64,000 nucleotides of DNA from Chryseolinea serpens (lineage in GTDB: Bacteria > Bacteroidota > Bacteroidia > Cytophagales > Cyclobacteriaceae), in contig NZ_FQWQ01000005.1 in NCBI RefSeq assembly GCF_900129725.1, positions 620,001 to 684,000 of the forward strand. Direction: 5' to 3'. A program made the position numbers and the translations under genes. Below the pieces are notes generated by a model. The model saw nothing but the letters and a program-made list of their open reading frames with translations, had not been told where the DNA came from and did not search any database. This document shows positions 24,939 through 34,208 of the stretch, one piece after another (positions within the stretch are counted from its first letter, which is position 1; each line of letters opens with the position of its first letter).

Positions 24939-25931
24939 ATGGAAACCAATGAAGTGAAACAAAACATAAAGCTGGGTGCCTTTGTACTCGGGGGCCTCCT
25001 CCTGTTCGTCATCATCCTGTTCTATATCGGAAGGGAGAACACCTTCTTCAACAAGACCTTCACCATCTCGGCGGTCTTCAAAAACATCGAGGGCCTGAAG
25101 GAAGGTGACAAAGTGTGGCTCTCCGGCGTGAAGATCGGAACGGTGAAACACGTGCAGATCGTTTCGGAAGGAAAGGTTATTGTAGCCCTCTCCTTACGCG
25201 ACAAGCAAAACGAATTCATCAAAAAAGACGCCACCGCGTTCATCGGCTCCGACGGCCTGGTGGGCAACAAGATCGTGGTCATCCGCACGGGCAACGACAA
25301 ACAGGTCATCCAGGACAACGACACCATCAATTCGCTTTCACCCACCGACACCCAGGAACTCATCAACATCGCCAAAGATGTGGGTTCCAATACACGCTCC
25401 CTCACCGAAGATTTGAAGGTCATCACGGCTAAACTAAAGAAAGGCGAGGGCATCGTCGGCGATTTACTGCAAGATGGCCCGCTTTCGAACGACATCCGTC
25501 AAGCTGTCGTGTCTTTGAAAAATGCCGGTGAAAATACCAACCGCGCTACGGCCGACCTGCAAGTGATGCTGAGTGAAATCAAGAATGGCGATGGCCTGGT
25601 CACGAAGCTCATCGAGGACACCACCTATGCGGTCACCTTCGAAAAGGCGCTCAACAACGTGGCCGAAGTGGGAAAGAACTCCAAGCAAATGTCGGAAGAT
25701 CTGAAAGCGGTCATCGCCAAGATCAACAGCAACGACAACGCTATCGGCGTGCTGCTGGCCGACACCGCCTTTGCCAATAAACTCAGGGCCACATTAGGAA
25801 ATGCCGAGTCGGCGTCAGTAAAGCTGGATGCGAACATGGAAGCATTGAAACACAACTTCCTGCTGCGAGGCTATTTCCGTAAACAAAAGAAAGCTGAAGA
25901 AAAAGCAAAGGCTGCTCAACTCAATCCGTAA
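24939..25931 (+). CDS. MlaD/MCE-family lipid-binding protein
   Basis: 330 residues. One N-terminal transmembrane helix (about 11-31) then one MCE domain (about 37-120: FTISAVFKNIEGLKEGDKVWLSG, then VKIGTVKHVQI, then GLVGNKIVVI), then a long helical tail with repeated GEGIVGDLL/GDGLVTKLI/DNAIGVLL segments, spaced about 55 residues, that resemble the needle-like tails of YebT/Mce proteins. It probably forms a hexameric ring on the periplasmic side. It faces the penicillin-binding protein gene convergently with a 9-bp gap. Confidence 0.9.
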   Translation: METNEVKQNIKLGAFVLGGLLLFVIILFYIGRENTFFNKTFTISAVFKNIEGLKEGDKVWLSGVKIGTVKHVQIVSEGKVIVALSLRDKQNEFIKKDATAFIGSDGLVGNKIVVIRTGNDKQVIQDNDTINSLSPTDTQELINIAKDVGSNTRSLTEDLKVITAKLKKGEGIVGDLLQDGPLSNDIRQAVVSLKNAGENTNRATADLQVMLSEIKNGDGLVTKLIEDTTYAVTFEKALNNVAEVGKNSKQMSEDLKAVIAKINSNDNAIGVLLADTAFANKLRATLGNAESASVKLDANMEALKHNFLLRGYFRKQKKAEEKAKAAQLNP

Positions 25932-25940
25932 CGCACATCG

Positions 25941-28409
25941 CTATCCGCCCAGAACCTTCAGCGGACTTATGTTGGTCGTGTCCGGCTGACTGGCGCGCTG
26001 TATTTTGAGCTTGCGCTTATACAACGTTTCAAGAAAGGTTTCATTCGGTGGCGCCTTGGAAGTGTCGGCGGCAATCAGCGAATCGCGTTGCATGACCTTG
26101 CGCTTGATCTGCGCGACCAGCGTATCACTCAATTCATATAAGTCGCAATCCAACTCGCGTTGCAACACCGGCGGAAGGGTTTTGAACTTGGCGTCGGAAA
26201 GATTTTTGAATGCCGGATCCTGGTTGACGTGTTTCATAAAATAGCCCACCATCGGCAGGGCCGTGTTGGAGCCTTGGCCCAGTTCGGTATAGCGGAAGCG
26301 AATGCGTGGATCGTCGGCACCCACCCAGGTGCCCATCACCAGGTGCGGCGTCATGGCGATGAACCAGCCGTCGGCGTTGGATTGGGTTGTACCGGTTTTA
26401 CCAGCCACATCGTTGTAGATCCCGTAACGCCAGCGAAGCCGTGAAGCCGTGCCCTCGTGCACCACGGTCTGCATCATGCGGGTAACCAGTTGTGCCGTCT
26501 CTTTCGACAAGGCCCGCTTGCCGGTGCCTTCGGGTTTAAAATCGGTATACACTTTTCCTTCCAGGTCGCGCACCCCCGTGATATAATACGGAAAATTCGC
26601 CACGCCTTCGTTGGCGATACACGAGTACGCCCCCGTCATCTCGATCAATGAAATAGAAGACGACCCCAGCGCGATCGAAGGCACATCGGGCATCTCGCTG
26701 TTGACACCCATCTTGCGCGCCAACGCAATGGTGTTGTCAACTCCCGCGAGTTGGATCAACTTCACGGCTACGGTATTGACCGAATAAGCCAACGCACCCC
26801 GCATAGTATACTCCACCTGGTAGTCGTTTTGGGAATTGCGCGGCGTCCACTTTTCACCTTCTTTATCGATGTAGGTCTGCTGACCAGCCGAAATCAAGTC
26901 GCACGGCGGCACACCCTTCTCGATGGCCATGGCATAGACAATGGGCTTGAATGTAGAACCGACCTGCCGCTTGGTGGAGGCCTTCACGTGGTCGTATTGA
27001 AAGAAGTCGTGTTCAATGCCACCGACCCAGGCTTTCACTTTTCCGGTCTCCGGTTCCATGGCCAGGAAACCGGCGTTGAGGTATTGCAAATGGTGCTTAA
27101 TGGAGTCGATCGGGCTGATCTCTGCATCCTCTTCGCCTTTCCAGGTGAACACGCGCATGGGAATAGGCTTTTTCAGGATCTTCATGATCTCCTTTTCCGA
27201 CAGGTCGCGCGACTTCAATTGGCGGTAGCGCGCCGAGCGATGGATGGCTTCGGTCACCACCTCTTCCTTGCCTTTCCAGGGTTTTTCTTTTCCCCAGTGA
27301 TCGAAGAATTGTTTTTGCACATCGGCCATCTGCTGACTCACGGCCTTCTCGGCATAGTCCTGCAACTTCGAGTCGAGTGTGGTGTAGATCTTCAAGCCGT
27401 CGGTGTAGAGATTATAGGTGGAGCCGTCTTCCTTGGTGTTGTTCTTACACCACGTGAGCAATTCAGCTTTCAGATACTCCCGAAAATAAGGCGCCAGCCC
27501 CTGGTGGTGCGAGATCTTGTTGTACTTCAATTCAATAGGCAGCACCTGCAGCGAATCGGATTTGCGCTCCGTAATATAGTTGTACTTCACCATCTGGCTC
27601 AACACCACGTTGCGCCGGTTGAAAGCACGGTCGGGGTAGGTGCGCGGATTGTAATAGGTGGTGGCTTTTAACATACCCACCAGTACAGCGGCCTGGTCAA
27701 GGGTCAGATTTTTTGCCGTGGTGGAGTAGAAGCGTTGCGCGGCTGCCTGTATGCCAAAGGTATTGTCGGCAAATGGGATCGTGTTGAGATATAAGGTGAT
27801 CAGTTCCTGTTTGGAATAGATGCCCTCCAAACGACGGGCGGTGATGGCTTCGCGCAATTTGTTGATCAGCATGGAAAGGATCCAATAGCGCTTTCGCGGA
27901 TAGAGATTCTTCGAGAGCTGTTGTGTGATGGTGCTGCCGCCCCCCGAAGATTCGTCCTGTTGCAAAATGGATTTCACCAGCACGCGCCCTAGGCTGATAA
28001 AGTCCACCCCTTCGTGTTCATAAAAGCGCACGTCTTCCGTGGCGATGAGGGCGTCGAATACCATGGGAGAAATGTCAGCGTATTTAACTTCCGTGCGATC
28101 CTGGATATAGTATCGTCCCAGCAGCACGCTGTCGGCGCTATAGACTTCGGAGGCCTGTTGGTTTTGGATGTTACGGAGTTCTTTGTTGCTGGGGGTTTCG
28201 ATCCACACGACCAGGAAAAGCAGGAACACAGCGCCAAACGGCGGACCCAAAATCAGGGTCCATTTGCGGGCGCGGGGATGGGTTCTGTAGTATTCGCGGA
28301 CCCGCTCGTATTGTACGCGCAACACATGCAGCAGCGGCCGGGCTTTGCGTAGCCCCAGAATATAATAATAGCGAATACTGCGTCTGAGCTTCCTGAGTTG
28401 TTCTTCCAT
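25941..28409 (-). CDS. Class A penicillin-binding protein (PBP1a-like)
   Basis: 822 residues. A cytoplasmic basic lead and one transmembrane helix (about 51-69) precede a GT51 glycosyltransferase domain with the catalytic Glu at E125 (ATEDVRFYEHEG) and GGSTITQQLSKNLY at 157-170. The transpeptidase domain has S485-T-F-K488, S543-V-N545 and KTGTT near 672. It should polymerise and cross-link peptidoglycan. It is transcribed alone, convergently to the Mla operon and divergently from the 209-aa gene at 28624. Confidence 0.95.
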   Translation of the reverse strand: MEEQLRKLRRSIRYYYILGLRKARPLLHVLRVQYERVREYYRTHPRARKWTLILGPPFGAVFLLFLVVWIETPSNKELRNIQNQQASEVYSADSVLLGRYYIQDRTEVKYADISPMVFDALIATEDVRFYEHEGVDFISLGRVLVKSILQQDESSGGGSTITQQLSKNLYPRKRYWILSMLINKLREAITARRLEGIYSKQELITLYLNTIPFADNTFGIQAAAQRFYSTTAKNLTLDQAAVLVGMLKATTYYNPRTYPDRAFNRRNVVLSQMVKYNYITERKSDSLQVLPIELKYNKISHHQGLAPYFREYLKAELLTWCKNNTKEDGSTYNLYTDGLKIYTTLDSKLQDYAEKAVSQQMADVQKQFFDHWGKEKPWKGKEEVVTEAIHRSARYRQLKSRDLSEKEIMKILKKPIPMRVFTWKGEEDAEISPIDSIKHHLQYLNAGFLAMEPETGKVKAWVGGIEHDFFQYDHVKASTKRQVGSTFKPIVYAMAIEKGVPPCDLISAGQQTYIDKEGEKWTPRNSQNDYQVEYTMRGALAYSVNTVAVKLIQLAGVDNTIALARKMGVNSEMPDVPSIALGSSSISLIEMTGAYSCIANEGVANFPYYITGVRDLEGKVYTDFKPEGTGKRALSKETAQLVTRMMQTVVHEGTASRLRWRYGIYNDVAGKTGTTQSNADGWFIAMTPHLVMGTWVGADDPRIRFRYTELGQGSNTALPMVGYFMKHVNQDPAFKNLSDAKFKTLPPVLQRELDCDLYELSDTLVAQIKRKVMQRDSLIAADTSKAPPNETFLETLYKRKLKIQRASQPDTTNISPLKVLGG

Positions 28410-28623
28410 AGTCCGTTACACCACCAACCGGGGGCGGAAGATAGTGAGTGTCAAACTAGGGCGCAAATCGTGCCCTGCACCAAAAAGTTCCGTGTCCGGC
28501 AACCCGGAAAGGAAGCCGACGAAACTCTGAAAAAAGCAGTTTATAAGACAACACAAAAACAACTTTGAAAAGATGTAATTTGTCGCCGCCGGCATCGCTA
28601 CACCCCGGTTTTTTGCATCGACC

Positions 28624-29253
28624 ATGACCCCGACCGCCACGTTTATCGATCTCCAAAAGATCAAACAAAAAAAAGTCAGAAAATTCCTGACCGATAAAGG
28701 CATCACCACCACCGCTCAGTTTCCCATACTCATTCCCGTTTGCACGGACGCGTCCCGGTTGGCCACCTACCACCAACACGCCAAAACATTTTTGATACAC
28801 CGGCGTTTGGCGGAAGTCTGGGAGATCTACAAAACCATCAGCCCCGAGGAAGCCTGGCGTGGCGAAATGGTGGGCTTCGGTTTGCAATACAATCGCTCAA
28901 AAGACAGGATAACGTATATGTACGATCCCTACGAAGGCATGGAAAAAGGCCAGGTCATCATCCTGAACCTGCGCCTCTTCGGCGGATTGTTCAACCTGGC
29001 CGTCGCGCATGAAGTGATGGAGGTGAACGATGAAGAACATTCCTTGAAGTTGTGTTATATGAAAGGCGGCGCTTCCGAAGGCTCTCAACACATCAGCTTA
29101 AAGGAAACACCGGAAGGGTTTACGGAAGTATTCCATCATACGTATTACAAAAGCGGTTCAAATTTTCGCGACACGCGTGTCTATCCGCCCTTGCACACCA
29201 AGGCGATCTCGGAATTTCATAACAATGTGAAACGGAAAGCCGAAAGCCTATGA
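28624..29253 (+). CDS. Unrecognised 209-aa protein, possible SRPBCC-like fold
   Basis: 209 residues, no signal peptide and no membrane segment. A lysine-rich helix at the start (LQKIKQKKVRKFLTDKG) precedes an alternating strand pattern (VGFGLQYNRSKDRITYMYD; GQVIILNLRLFGGLFNLAVAHEVMEV; TEVFHHTYYKSG) and a last helix (TKAISEFHNNVKRK). This order of strands and a long C-terminal helix resembles START/SRPBCC or DUF1990-type cavities, but I see no diagnostic motif and do not claim it. It overlaps the convergent cupin gene by 6 bp. Transcribed alone from a 214-bp divergent region. Confidence 0.75.
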   Translation: MTPTATFIDLQKIKQKKVRKFLTDKGITTTAQFPILIPVCTDASRLATYHQHAKTFLIHRRLAEVWEIYKTISPEEAWRGEMVGFGLQYNRSKDRITYMYDPYEGMEKGQVIILNLRLFGGLFNLAVAHEVMEVNDEEHSLKLCYMKGGASEGSQHISLKETPEGFTEVFHHTYYKSGSNFRDTRVYPPLHTKAISEFHNNVKRKAESL

Positions 29254-30156
29254 TCCCACGGTGGCGCGAGGCATCGAGGAGGTCCCATCCAGTTTTTGGA
29301 TAGCTTTCTCCGCCCGCTCATACGCGAGCTTCTTTTTATAGATGAACCATTTCTCATCGTTCATCTTGCGCATGATATTGTCGGTGGTCCGTTGGACGGT
29401 GAGGTTATAGACGCCCCGCAATTTCATCTGCCAGCTATAGGCCATGGTGCGCACCGACAAACCAAAACCTCCTTCGAGATATTCGATGTGATGCCAATAG
29501 CCGCTGGGCATGAACAAGGTGTCGCCATGCTCGAGCACGGCCGATTGGCCTTTCACATAATTCAATCCGGGGTAGGCATCGTAGTCCGGGTGGTCTACAT
29601 CTACGGTAGAGTGAACATTGAAAGGTAAGCGGTACAACAAAGTCGATTGATCGGGCGCAAACAGGATCACGCGCTTCCGGCCGTGAAACTGGGTGAGAAA
29701 CACGTTGCTCATGTCGATGTCCTGGTGCATGCGCACGATGGATTTGGGTGGACCAAAGAACATGAACGGGATCTTGATATAGCCCCCGGCAATGGAAGGA
29801 TATCCGAAATCTTTCAGCAACTCGGGTTTGTATTTGAAAACGGGAAAGAGGAACAACCGCAGATCGGTGGGCTCGCGTTCGATCAGGTTCAGGTATTCAT
29901 CGAAACGCATCTTTGCGTTGGGCACTTGCAGGGTTTTGGAAATGTCTTCGGGGCGGTTGCCAAAAAGCCCCACTTCGATGTTGCCCATCGTCTTCTTGAA
30001 AAAGTCCATGGTCCACTTCGAGTATGCCGGATATTGTTTCCACAGGCCACGCAAGACCACCGGTTTTTGAGGGCGGTAATATTGGGCATAGAATTCTTCG
30101 CGGGTCATGGTGGAGCCGTCCACCACGGGAACAGGAGTCTGCACGTCTAAGGCCAT
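29248..30156 (-). CDS. Cupin-like (JmjC-type) Fe(II)/2OG dioxygenase family protein
   Basis: 302 residues of the Cupin_8 family. The start motif REEFYAQYYRPQKPVVLRGL is typical. Putative iron ligands are H and D in IVRMHQDIDMSNVF and a later His in MPSGYWHHIEYLE; GRKRVILFAPD is the strand before the central loop. Relatives hydroxylate proteins or small molecules, but the substrate cannot be read from sequence. It ends 6 bp inside the convergent 209-aa gene. Confidence 0.85.
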   Translation of the reverse strand: MALDVQTPVPVVDGSTMTREEFYAQYYRPQKPVVLRGLWKQYPAYSKWTMDFFKKTMGNIEVGLFGNRPEDISKTLQVPNAKMRFDEYLNLIEREPTDLRLFLFPVFKYKPELLKDFGYPSIAGGYIKIPFMFFGPPKSIVRMHQDIDMSNVFLTQFHGRKRVILFAPDQSTLLYRLPFNVHSTVDVDHPDYDAYPGLNYVKGQSAVLEHGDTLFMPSGYWHHIEYLEGGFGLSVRTMAYSWQMKLRGVYNLTVQRTTDNIMRKMNDEKWFIYKKKLAYERAEKAIQKLDGTSSMPRATVGS

Positions 30157-30249
30157 ATCCGGGATATTTGAGTCTTTGACAAAAATAACCCGATATTTTT
30201 AAATAAACACGGTAAATCCGGTCACAATGACGAGCCCTGGGATGAGTTG

Positions 30250-31167
30250 TTACATCCGGAGTTTTTTGAAACCGACATAGGCCTTGCAGTAATTGAGCAC
30301 GATGGAGTAGTTCCGCATCACCTCCATGCCCACCGACGCAGAATCGTGCCACTGCGAATACACAATGCCCGCCTTGGGCGCCATGATCTCGAACGCCTCC
30401 ACCAGCAGCCGGTCCGGATAGGCCTCGGTGCCCTCGATGTTGCCGTTCAGCCCCCGTCCCAAAACACCTTTCGTGTAGCCCGAGGGATATTTGGTCAGAT
30501 CGGTCGTTTTCAACAAAAGCCCCAGCGACGAGCCGGTGTCGATCATCAGGTCGCACGATTGACCTTCCTGACCCGTAAAGAAGATGCGCGAGCTGATCAC
30601 CGGCCGCGAATCGACCACGCGGATGGGAAGGCGCTCATACTCCGCCGGGATCTCGGCCCGTGCCGCCGGCCGGAAGGTAATGATGTGCTCTTCGGGGTTG
30701 AGCTCCACTTCGAACTTGATGAAAATGTCGTAGCCGATCACACCATGGACATTGTCGTATTCTATAAAAATATTCTGACGCGGAACCACCACTACCGGGA
30801 TGCGCTCGCCGATCACCGCGTGGATCGACACTCTGTTGTTCAACGAAACACCACCCACCACCGGGTGGCCGGCGCCAAGGCCCGAGAATTTTACTTCCCT
30901 GCCCGGCTGGATGTCGAAGAGTTTTTGAAAGCGCTTGCCAAACAACACCAGGTTCCGGCAGCCGGTGTCGAGAATGAGATTCACTTTCACGGTGTCGTTT
31001 ATGATCACGGGCAAGAGGATGAGCCCTTGAACAGTCTTATAGCGAAAAGTTACCTCGCGCACAGAATCCGGCATCGAGAAACCTACGTTGGCGAGTGTCG
31101 ATTTGTTGCCGAGTATGGCGACTAAAAGCAACAAATTGAAAAAGGAAATTTTGATAAAGGCTTTCAT
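30250..31167 (-). CDS. Two-lobed aspartyl protease family protein
   Basis: 305 residues with a Sec signal peptide (first about 27 residues). Two catalytic-type motifs occur in one chain: ILDTGCRNLVLFG (D67) and LMIDTGSSLGLLL (D210), each followed by a hydrophobic-hydrophobic-Gly turn (HGVIGYDIF near 143; ASVGMEVMRNYSIV near 279). This is the retropepsin-like fold found as clan AA, and the duplicated layout means a single chain could form the full active site. Exported, so probably periplasmic or surface peptidase; substrate unknown. Confidence 0.85.
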   Translation of the reverse strand: MKAFIKISFFNLLLLVAILGNKSTLANVGFSMPDSVREVTFRYKTVQGLILLPVIINDTVKVNLILDTGCRNLVLFGKRFQKLFDIQPGREVKFSGLGAGHPVVGGVSLNNRVSIHAVIGERIPVVVVPRQNIFIEYDNVHGVIGYDIFIKFEVELNPEEHIITFRPAARAEIPAEYERLPIRVVDSRPVISSRIFFTGQEGQSCDLMIDTGSSLGLLLKTTDLTKYPSGYTKGVLGRGLNGNIEGTEAYPDRLLVEAFEIMAPKAGIVYSQWHDSASVGMEVMRNYSIVLNYCKAYVGFKKLRM

Positions 31168-31363
31168 GGAAGTAGCGTTTGCAATAGAAAAGCTACCTCT
31201 CCTCTACTTCGTGGGAAACACGCGTAAAGGCGGATATTTTATCACCCTCGAAACATCGCCCTGGTGAAACTGCTGAAGGGTTTCACGCGAAAGCGGTAGG
31301 CAAGTCGGTAAATATCAAACTAAACCTTCACGTCAATGACGGGATTTTTGATTGCTGACGATC

Positions 31364-31394
31364 AAAAAAAAATGCAAACGACTGGCGTTTGCAT
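31364..31394 (-). terminator. Terminator of the subtilase gene
   Basis: A 9-bp perfect stem (ATGCAAACG at 31372-31380 with CGTTTGCAT at 31386-31394), loop ACTGG. The run of eight A at 31364-31371 gives a U-tract after the hairpin on the minus strand. It lies 37 bp beyond the stop of the S8 peptidase. Confidence 0.88.
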
Positions 31395-31430
31395 GTTTCT
31401 TGTGTCGATAGTGAACGGTTTGTGTACGCT

Positions 31431-33122
31431 TTACTTGTTGGCAGGCGTCGATTTTATCGATTCGGCAAGCTTCACGGCCTCGTAAGCATTGATGACACCA
31501 CCGGTGATGCTCAAATTGTCGAGTGTCACCTCGTTGGCTGTGCCGGGTTGAGTAACTTTCAACGAAGCAAACTTGCGCGTCGACTGATCGATGATGGTCT
31601 TCACCTGGTTGGCCGTGAGGTCGGGATAATAAGAGAACAACAACGCGGCAACACCCACCACGGTGGGACACGCCATGCTGGTGCCTTGCAGATCTTCATA
31701 GCCGTTGTCGGGAATGGTGGAATAGATCTCGACACCGGGAGCAAATACATCTACCGTTTTTTTGCCATAGTTCGAAAAGTCGGCCACCAGGTTTTCGTTG
31801 GCTCCCCACGAGGAAGCGCCCACTTCGATCCAGGTTTTTGTTTGTCCGCCCTTTTGAAAGGTGCGGTTCGGAAAGTCGGGCTCCAGATCCAGGTTGTCGT
31901 TGTCATTGCCCGCGGCATGCACCAGCAAAACACCTTTGGATTCGGCATATTTCACCGCCGCATCCACGAGGTCTTTGTTGGGCGAGAATTTTTTGCCGAA
32001 ACTCATGTTCACCACCTGCGCCCCGTTGTCGACAGCGTAGCGAATGGCGTTGGCAATGTCCTTATCCCGCTCGTCGCCGTTGGGCAATGCCCGCACCGAC
32101 ATGATGCGCACATTGTCGGCGATGCCCCGGATGCCGATATTATTTTTGCGATTGGCACCGATCACGCCGGCGATGTGTGTGCCATGCCGCGCATAGGGAC
32201 CCGTCACATCGTTGTTGCCATAATATTTCTCGTGCACATTGTTGGGATCGTCGCCCACGATGTCGCGCGGGTTGTAGCTCATGTTGTAGCCGTAGTCAAC
32301 GGCCGTGCCATAGTGGTCCACGCCTTCTTTCAACTGCTTCAGGTATCCATCCAGCTCGTTCAGAAAGGCGGTAACGGAAGTGCTATCGTCCGTTTCTTTC
32401 AACACGCGCAGCAACGTTTCCTTGGCGAAGCGGATGGTGTCATTTTTTGGCGCGATGGCAGTCAGCGACGTTTTGGTCAGTGTTTGTCCATCACCCTGCG
32501 CGCGCAGCAGGCTGTCGCAGAAACTCAACGTGCCAAAGGCATTGATATAGACCTGGTATTGTTGATTGTATTGATCGAACTGATCTTTGTTGAATTTGAA
32601 GTCGTGTTCATATTTTGCCTTTACCTTTTTATAGAGGGCATACTCGGCCTTATCTTTTTTGGCGATCTTATTTTCATCCGCGTGCTCGAAGCGGGGTTTG
32701 AGGCGGGCGTATTCACGGGTCACTTCGTAGGTATCCTTTTCTACATTACCATTCTTGCCACCGATAAAATTCCAGCCGTGCACATCGTCGATGTAGCCAT
32801 TCTTGTCATCGTCGATGCCGTTTCCGGGGATTTCGTCTTCATTGGTCCAGATCACATCTTTAAGGTCTTCATGATTGATGTCGATACCAGTATCGATCAC
32901 GGCCACCACGATGGTTTTGGATGGACGGCCACGCAACAACGTGTTGTAGGCTTTTTCCACACTGAGGCCCTGCAGGTGGTCGGTTTCGGGATCGCGTAAG
33001 AACCAATCCTTCGGCACCGTTGTCGTGTCCTGAATTTCGGGTGTGGGGTGTGTGGCCCAAACATCTCGTACATGGACCAAAACGATCAGAAAAATCAGGA
33101 AGCGGGTGGCGTTTTTCATCAT
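31431..33122 (-). CDS. Exported S8 subtilisin-like serine peptidase
   Basis: 563 residues from the ATG at 33122. A signal peptide (about 1-23) precedes the subtilase triad: D77 (AVIDTGIDINHEDL), H313 (RHGTHIAGVIGANR), oxyanion N406 (AAGND) and S482 (GTSMACPTVVG). The spacing between the first two catalytic residues is 236, against about 30-60 in ordinary subtilisins, because of a charged, partly helical insert that also contains a calcium-like acidic loop (NGIDDDKNGYIDD). No T9SS C-terminal domain is evident; the chain ends in STPANK. Function: probably degrades extracellular or periplasmic protein. Confidence 0.93.
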   Translation of the reverse strand: MMKNATRFLIFLIVLVHVRDVWATHPTPEIQDTTTVPKDWFLRDPETDHLQGLSVEKAYNTLLRGRPSKTIVVAVIDTGIDINHEDLKDVIWTNEDEIPGNGIDDDKNGYIDDVHGWNFIGGKNGNVEKDTYEVTREYARLKPRFEHADENKIAKKDKAEYALYKKVKAKYEHDFKFNKDQFDQYNQQYQVYINAFGTLSFCDSLLRAQGDGQTLTKTSLTAIAPKNDTIRFAKETLLRVLKETDDSTSVTAFLNELDGYLKQLKEGVDHYGTAVDYGYNMSYNPRDIVGDDPNNVHEKYYGNNDVTGPYARHGTHIAGVIGANRKNNIGIRGIADNVRIMSVRALPNGDERDKDIANAIRYAVDNGAQVVNMSFGKKFSPNKDLVDAAVKYAESKGVLLVHAAGNDNDNLDLEPDFPNRTFQKGGQTKTWIEVGASSWGANENLVADFSNYGKKTVDVFAPGVEIYSTIPDNGYEDLQGTSMACPTVVGVAALLFSYYPDLTANQVKTIIDQSTRKFASLKVTQPGTANEVTLDNLSITGGVINAYEAVKLAESIKSTPANK

Positions 33123-33321
33123 AAAGACTTGATTTTCAATGGGCATGGGGCAAGTTAAGGAGGCAAAGTTTAAATTATAGAAACGTTATACGAACGGTTT
33201 TCCGGATGGAAAACACACAAAAGTCCTGCCGATCTTACCTTCGTGCCCCCTGCCTCAAGACCGCCAAGTCTACGCGTGCCCGATCAACCATATTTGTAAC
33301 CACAACACCACCACTACGCTT

Positions 33322-33486
33322 ATGATTGGAGTCTTTACAACATTTATACTTTTTTTCACCTTACTGCTGGGCTACGCGGACCATTACAACCGCACGCACG
33401 AGCCGTCGGCGAAAGAAGAAGAAAAATTCATGACTGGCGCTAGGTTGGGTCGGTCGTTTCCACGGGTTCTCGCAGGATGGTTCTAA
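33322..33486 (+). CDS. Possible small membrane protein (54 aa)
   Basis: An ATG at 33322 opens 54 codons: a hydrophobic helix (MIGVFTTFILFFTLLLGYA) and then DHYNRTHEPSAKEEEKF. The last 47 bp overlap the end of the convergent GyrI-like gene. The helix-plus-charged-tail design and position in an otherwise empty 290-bp gap make it plausible, but it has no family and the tail after residue 37 is likely unimportant or wrong. Confidence 0.3.
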   Translation: MIGVFTTFILFFTLLLGYADHYNRTHEPSAKEEEKFMTGARLGRSFPRVLAGWF

Positions 33487-34078
33487 GTTTCACTTCCGCC
33501 GTATTTCTGAAGTCAGAAAGATACACTTCCTGGTGCAGACCAGCTTTGGTAAGCTTGTGGTCCATTATAAACATCTGCATCCTCTCCAGTGTCTCGGGCT
33601 CGCGTGAAAACGACCCCGTGTGCAGCATCTGGACCACCGTTCTCTGTTTCATGTCGTGCAACCCCACCTCGTTTATCGTCACCACTTTCCTTTTTTGAAA
33701 GGCTTTCGCCGTTGCCTCCGCCACCCGGGCAGGTGTTATAAAATCGGGCATCCGGATCAATAGCCGGTAATACCACAAGTGACGCGGGATCTTCAAAGGT
33801 GCCTCCGCCATCGATACGCCACCAAAGGCCTCCTCATCAAACCACCACAATCCTTCCAGCTTCGGCACCACAAAATCGCGGTGATCGGCCTTGCTCAAAA
33901 ATTTCACGCCATAGGCCACCGCATACAACGCCTCGATCTTTTTGCCAAATGCTTCCGACGACGGATCGCCCTGGCCGGAGATGGAGAGATAGGTGACCGG
34001 CTCGATCGTTGCCAGTTCGGGATGGGGTTTGGCCGTGTAGTAGGCCCGGTACTTCTTTGCCAGATCAAGTTTTTCCAT
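33440..34078 (-). CDS. GyrI-like small-molecule-binding domain protein
   Basis: 212 residues matching the stand-alone GyrI-like/AraC effector-binding group: LDLAKKYRAYYTAKPHPELATIEPVTYLSISGQGDPSSEAF (within residues 4-45) is the family start, followed by LYAVAYGVKF and KLEGLWWFDE. No DNA-binding domain is present. Relatives bind hydrophobic small molecules or act as hydrolases on cyclopropanoids, but this protein's ligand is unknown. It is transcribed leftwards alone, divergent from the SnoaL-like lipoprotein at 34209. Confidence 0.85.
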   Translation of the reverse strand: MEKLDLAKKYRAYYTAKPHPELATIEPVTYLSISGQGDPSSEAFGKKIEALYAVAYGVKFLSKADHRDFVVPKLEGLWWFDEEAFGGVSMAEAPLKIPRHLWYYRLLIRMPDFITPARVAEATAKAFQKRKVVTINEVGLHDMKQRTVVQMLHTGSFSREPETLERMQMFIMDHKLTKAGLHQEVYLSDFRNTAEVKLRTILREPVETTDPT

Positions 34079-34208
34079 GAAGATTATTTTTTATTGGATG
34101 AACAAAGAAGGGCCACGCAGTTGACAGCCGTATGTCAGTAGCGAAAAACGGGTTATATTTTTTAAAACCGATAACGCCTATCTTGAGCATCCTAAACCTA
34201 ACCTGATC

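Noticed and set aside
26751-27671. A 306-codon frame on the plus strand
   Set aside because: Antisense to the penicillin-binding protein; no domain or signal.
31389-32999. A 536-codon open frame on the plus strand
   Set aside because: It lies antisense to the subtilase with intact catalytic triad; its composition (runs of Val, Ile, His, Phe) is that of a complementary-strand shadow.
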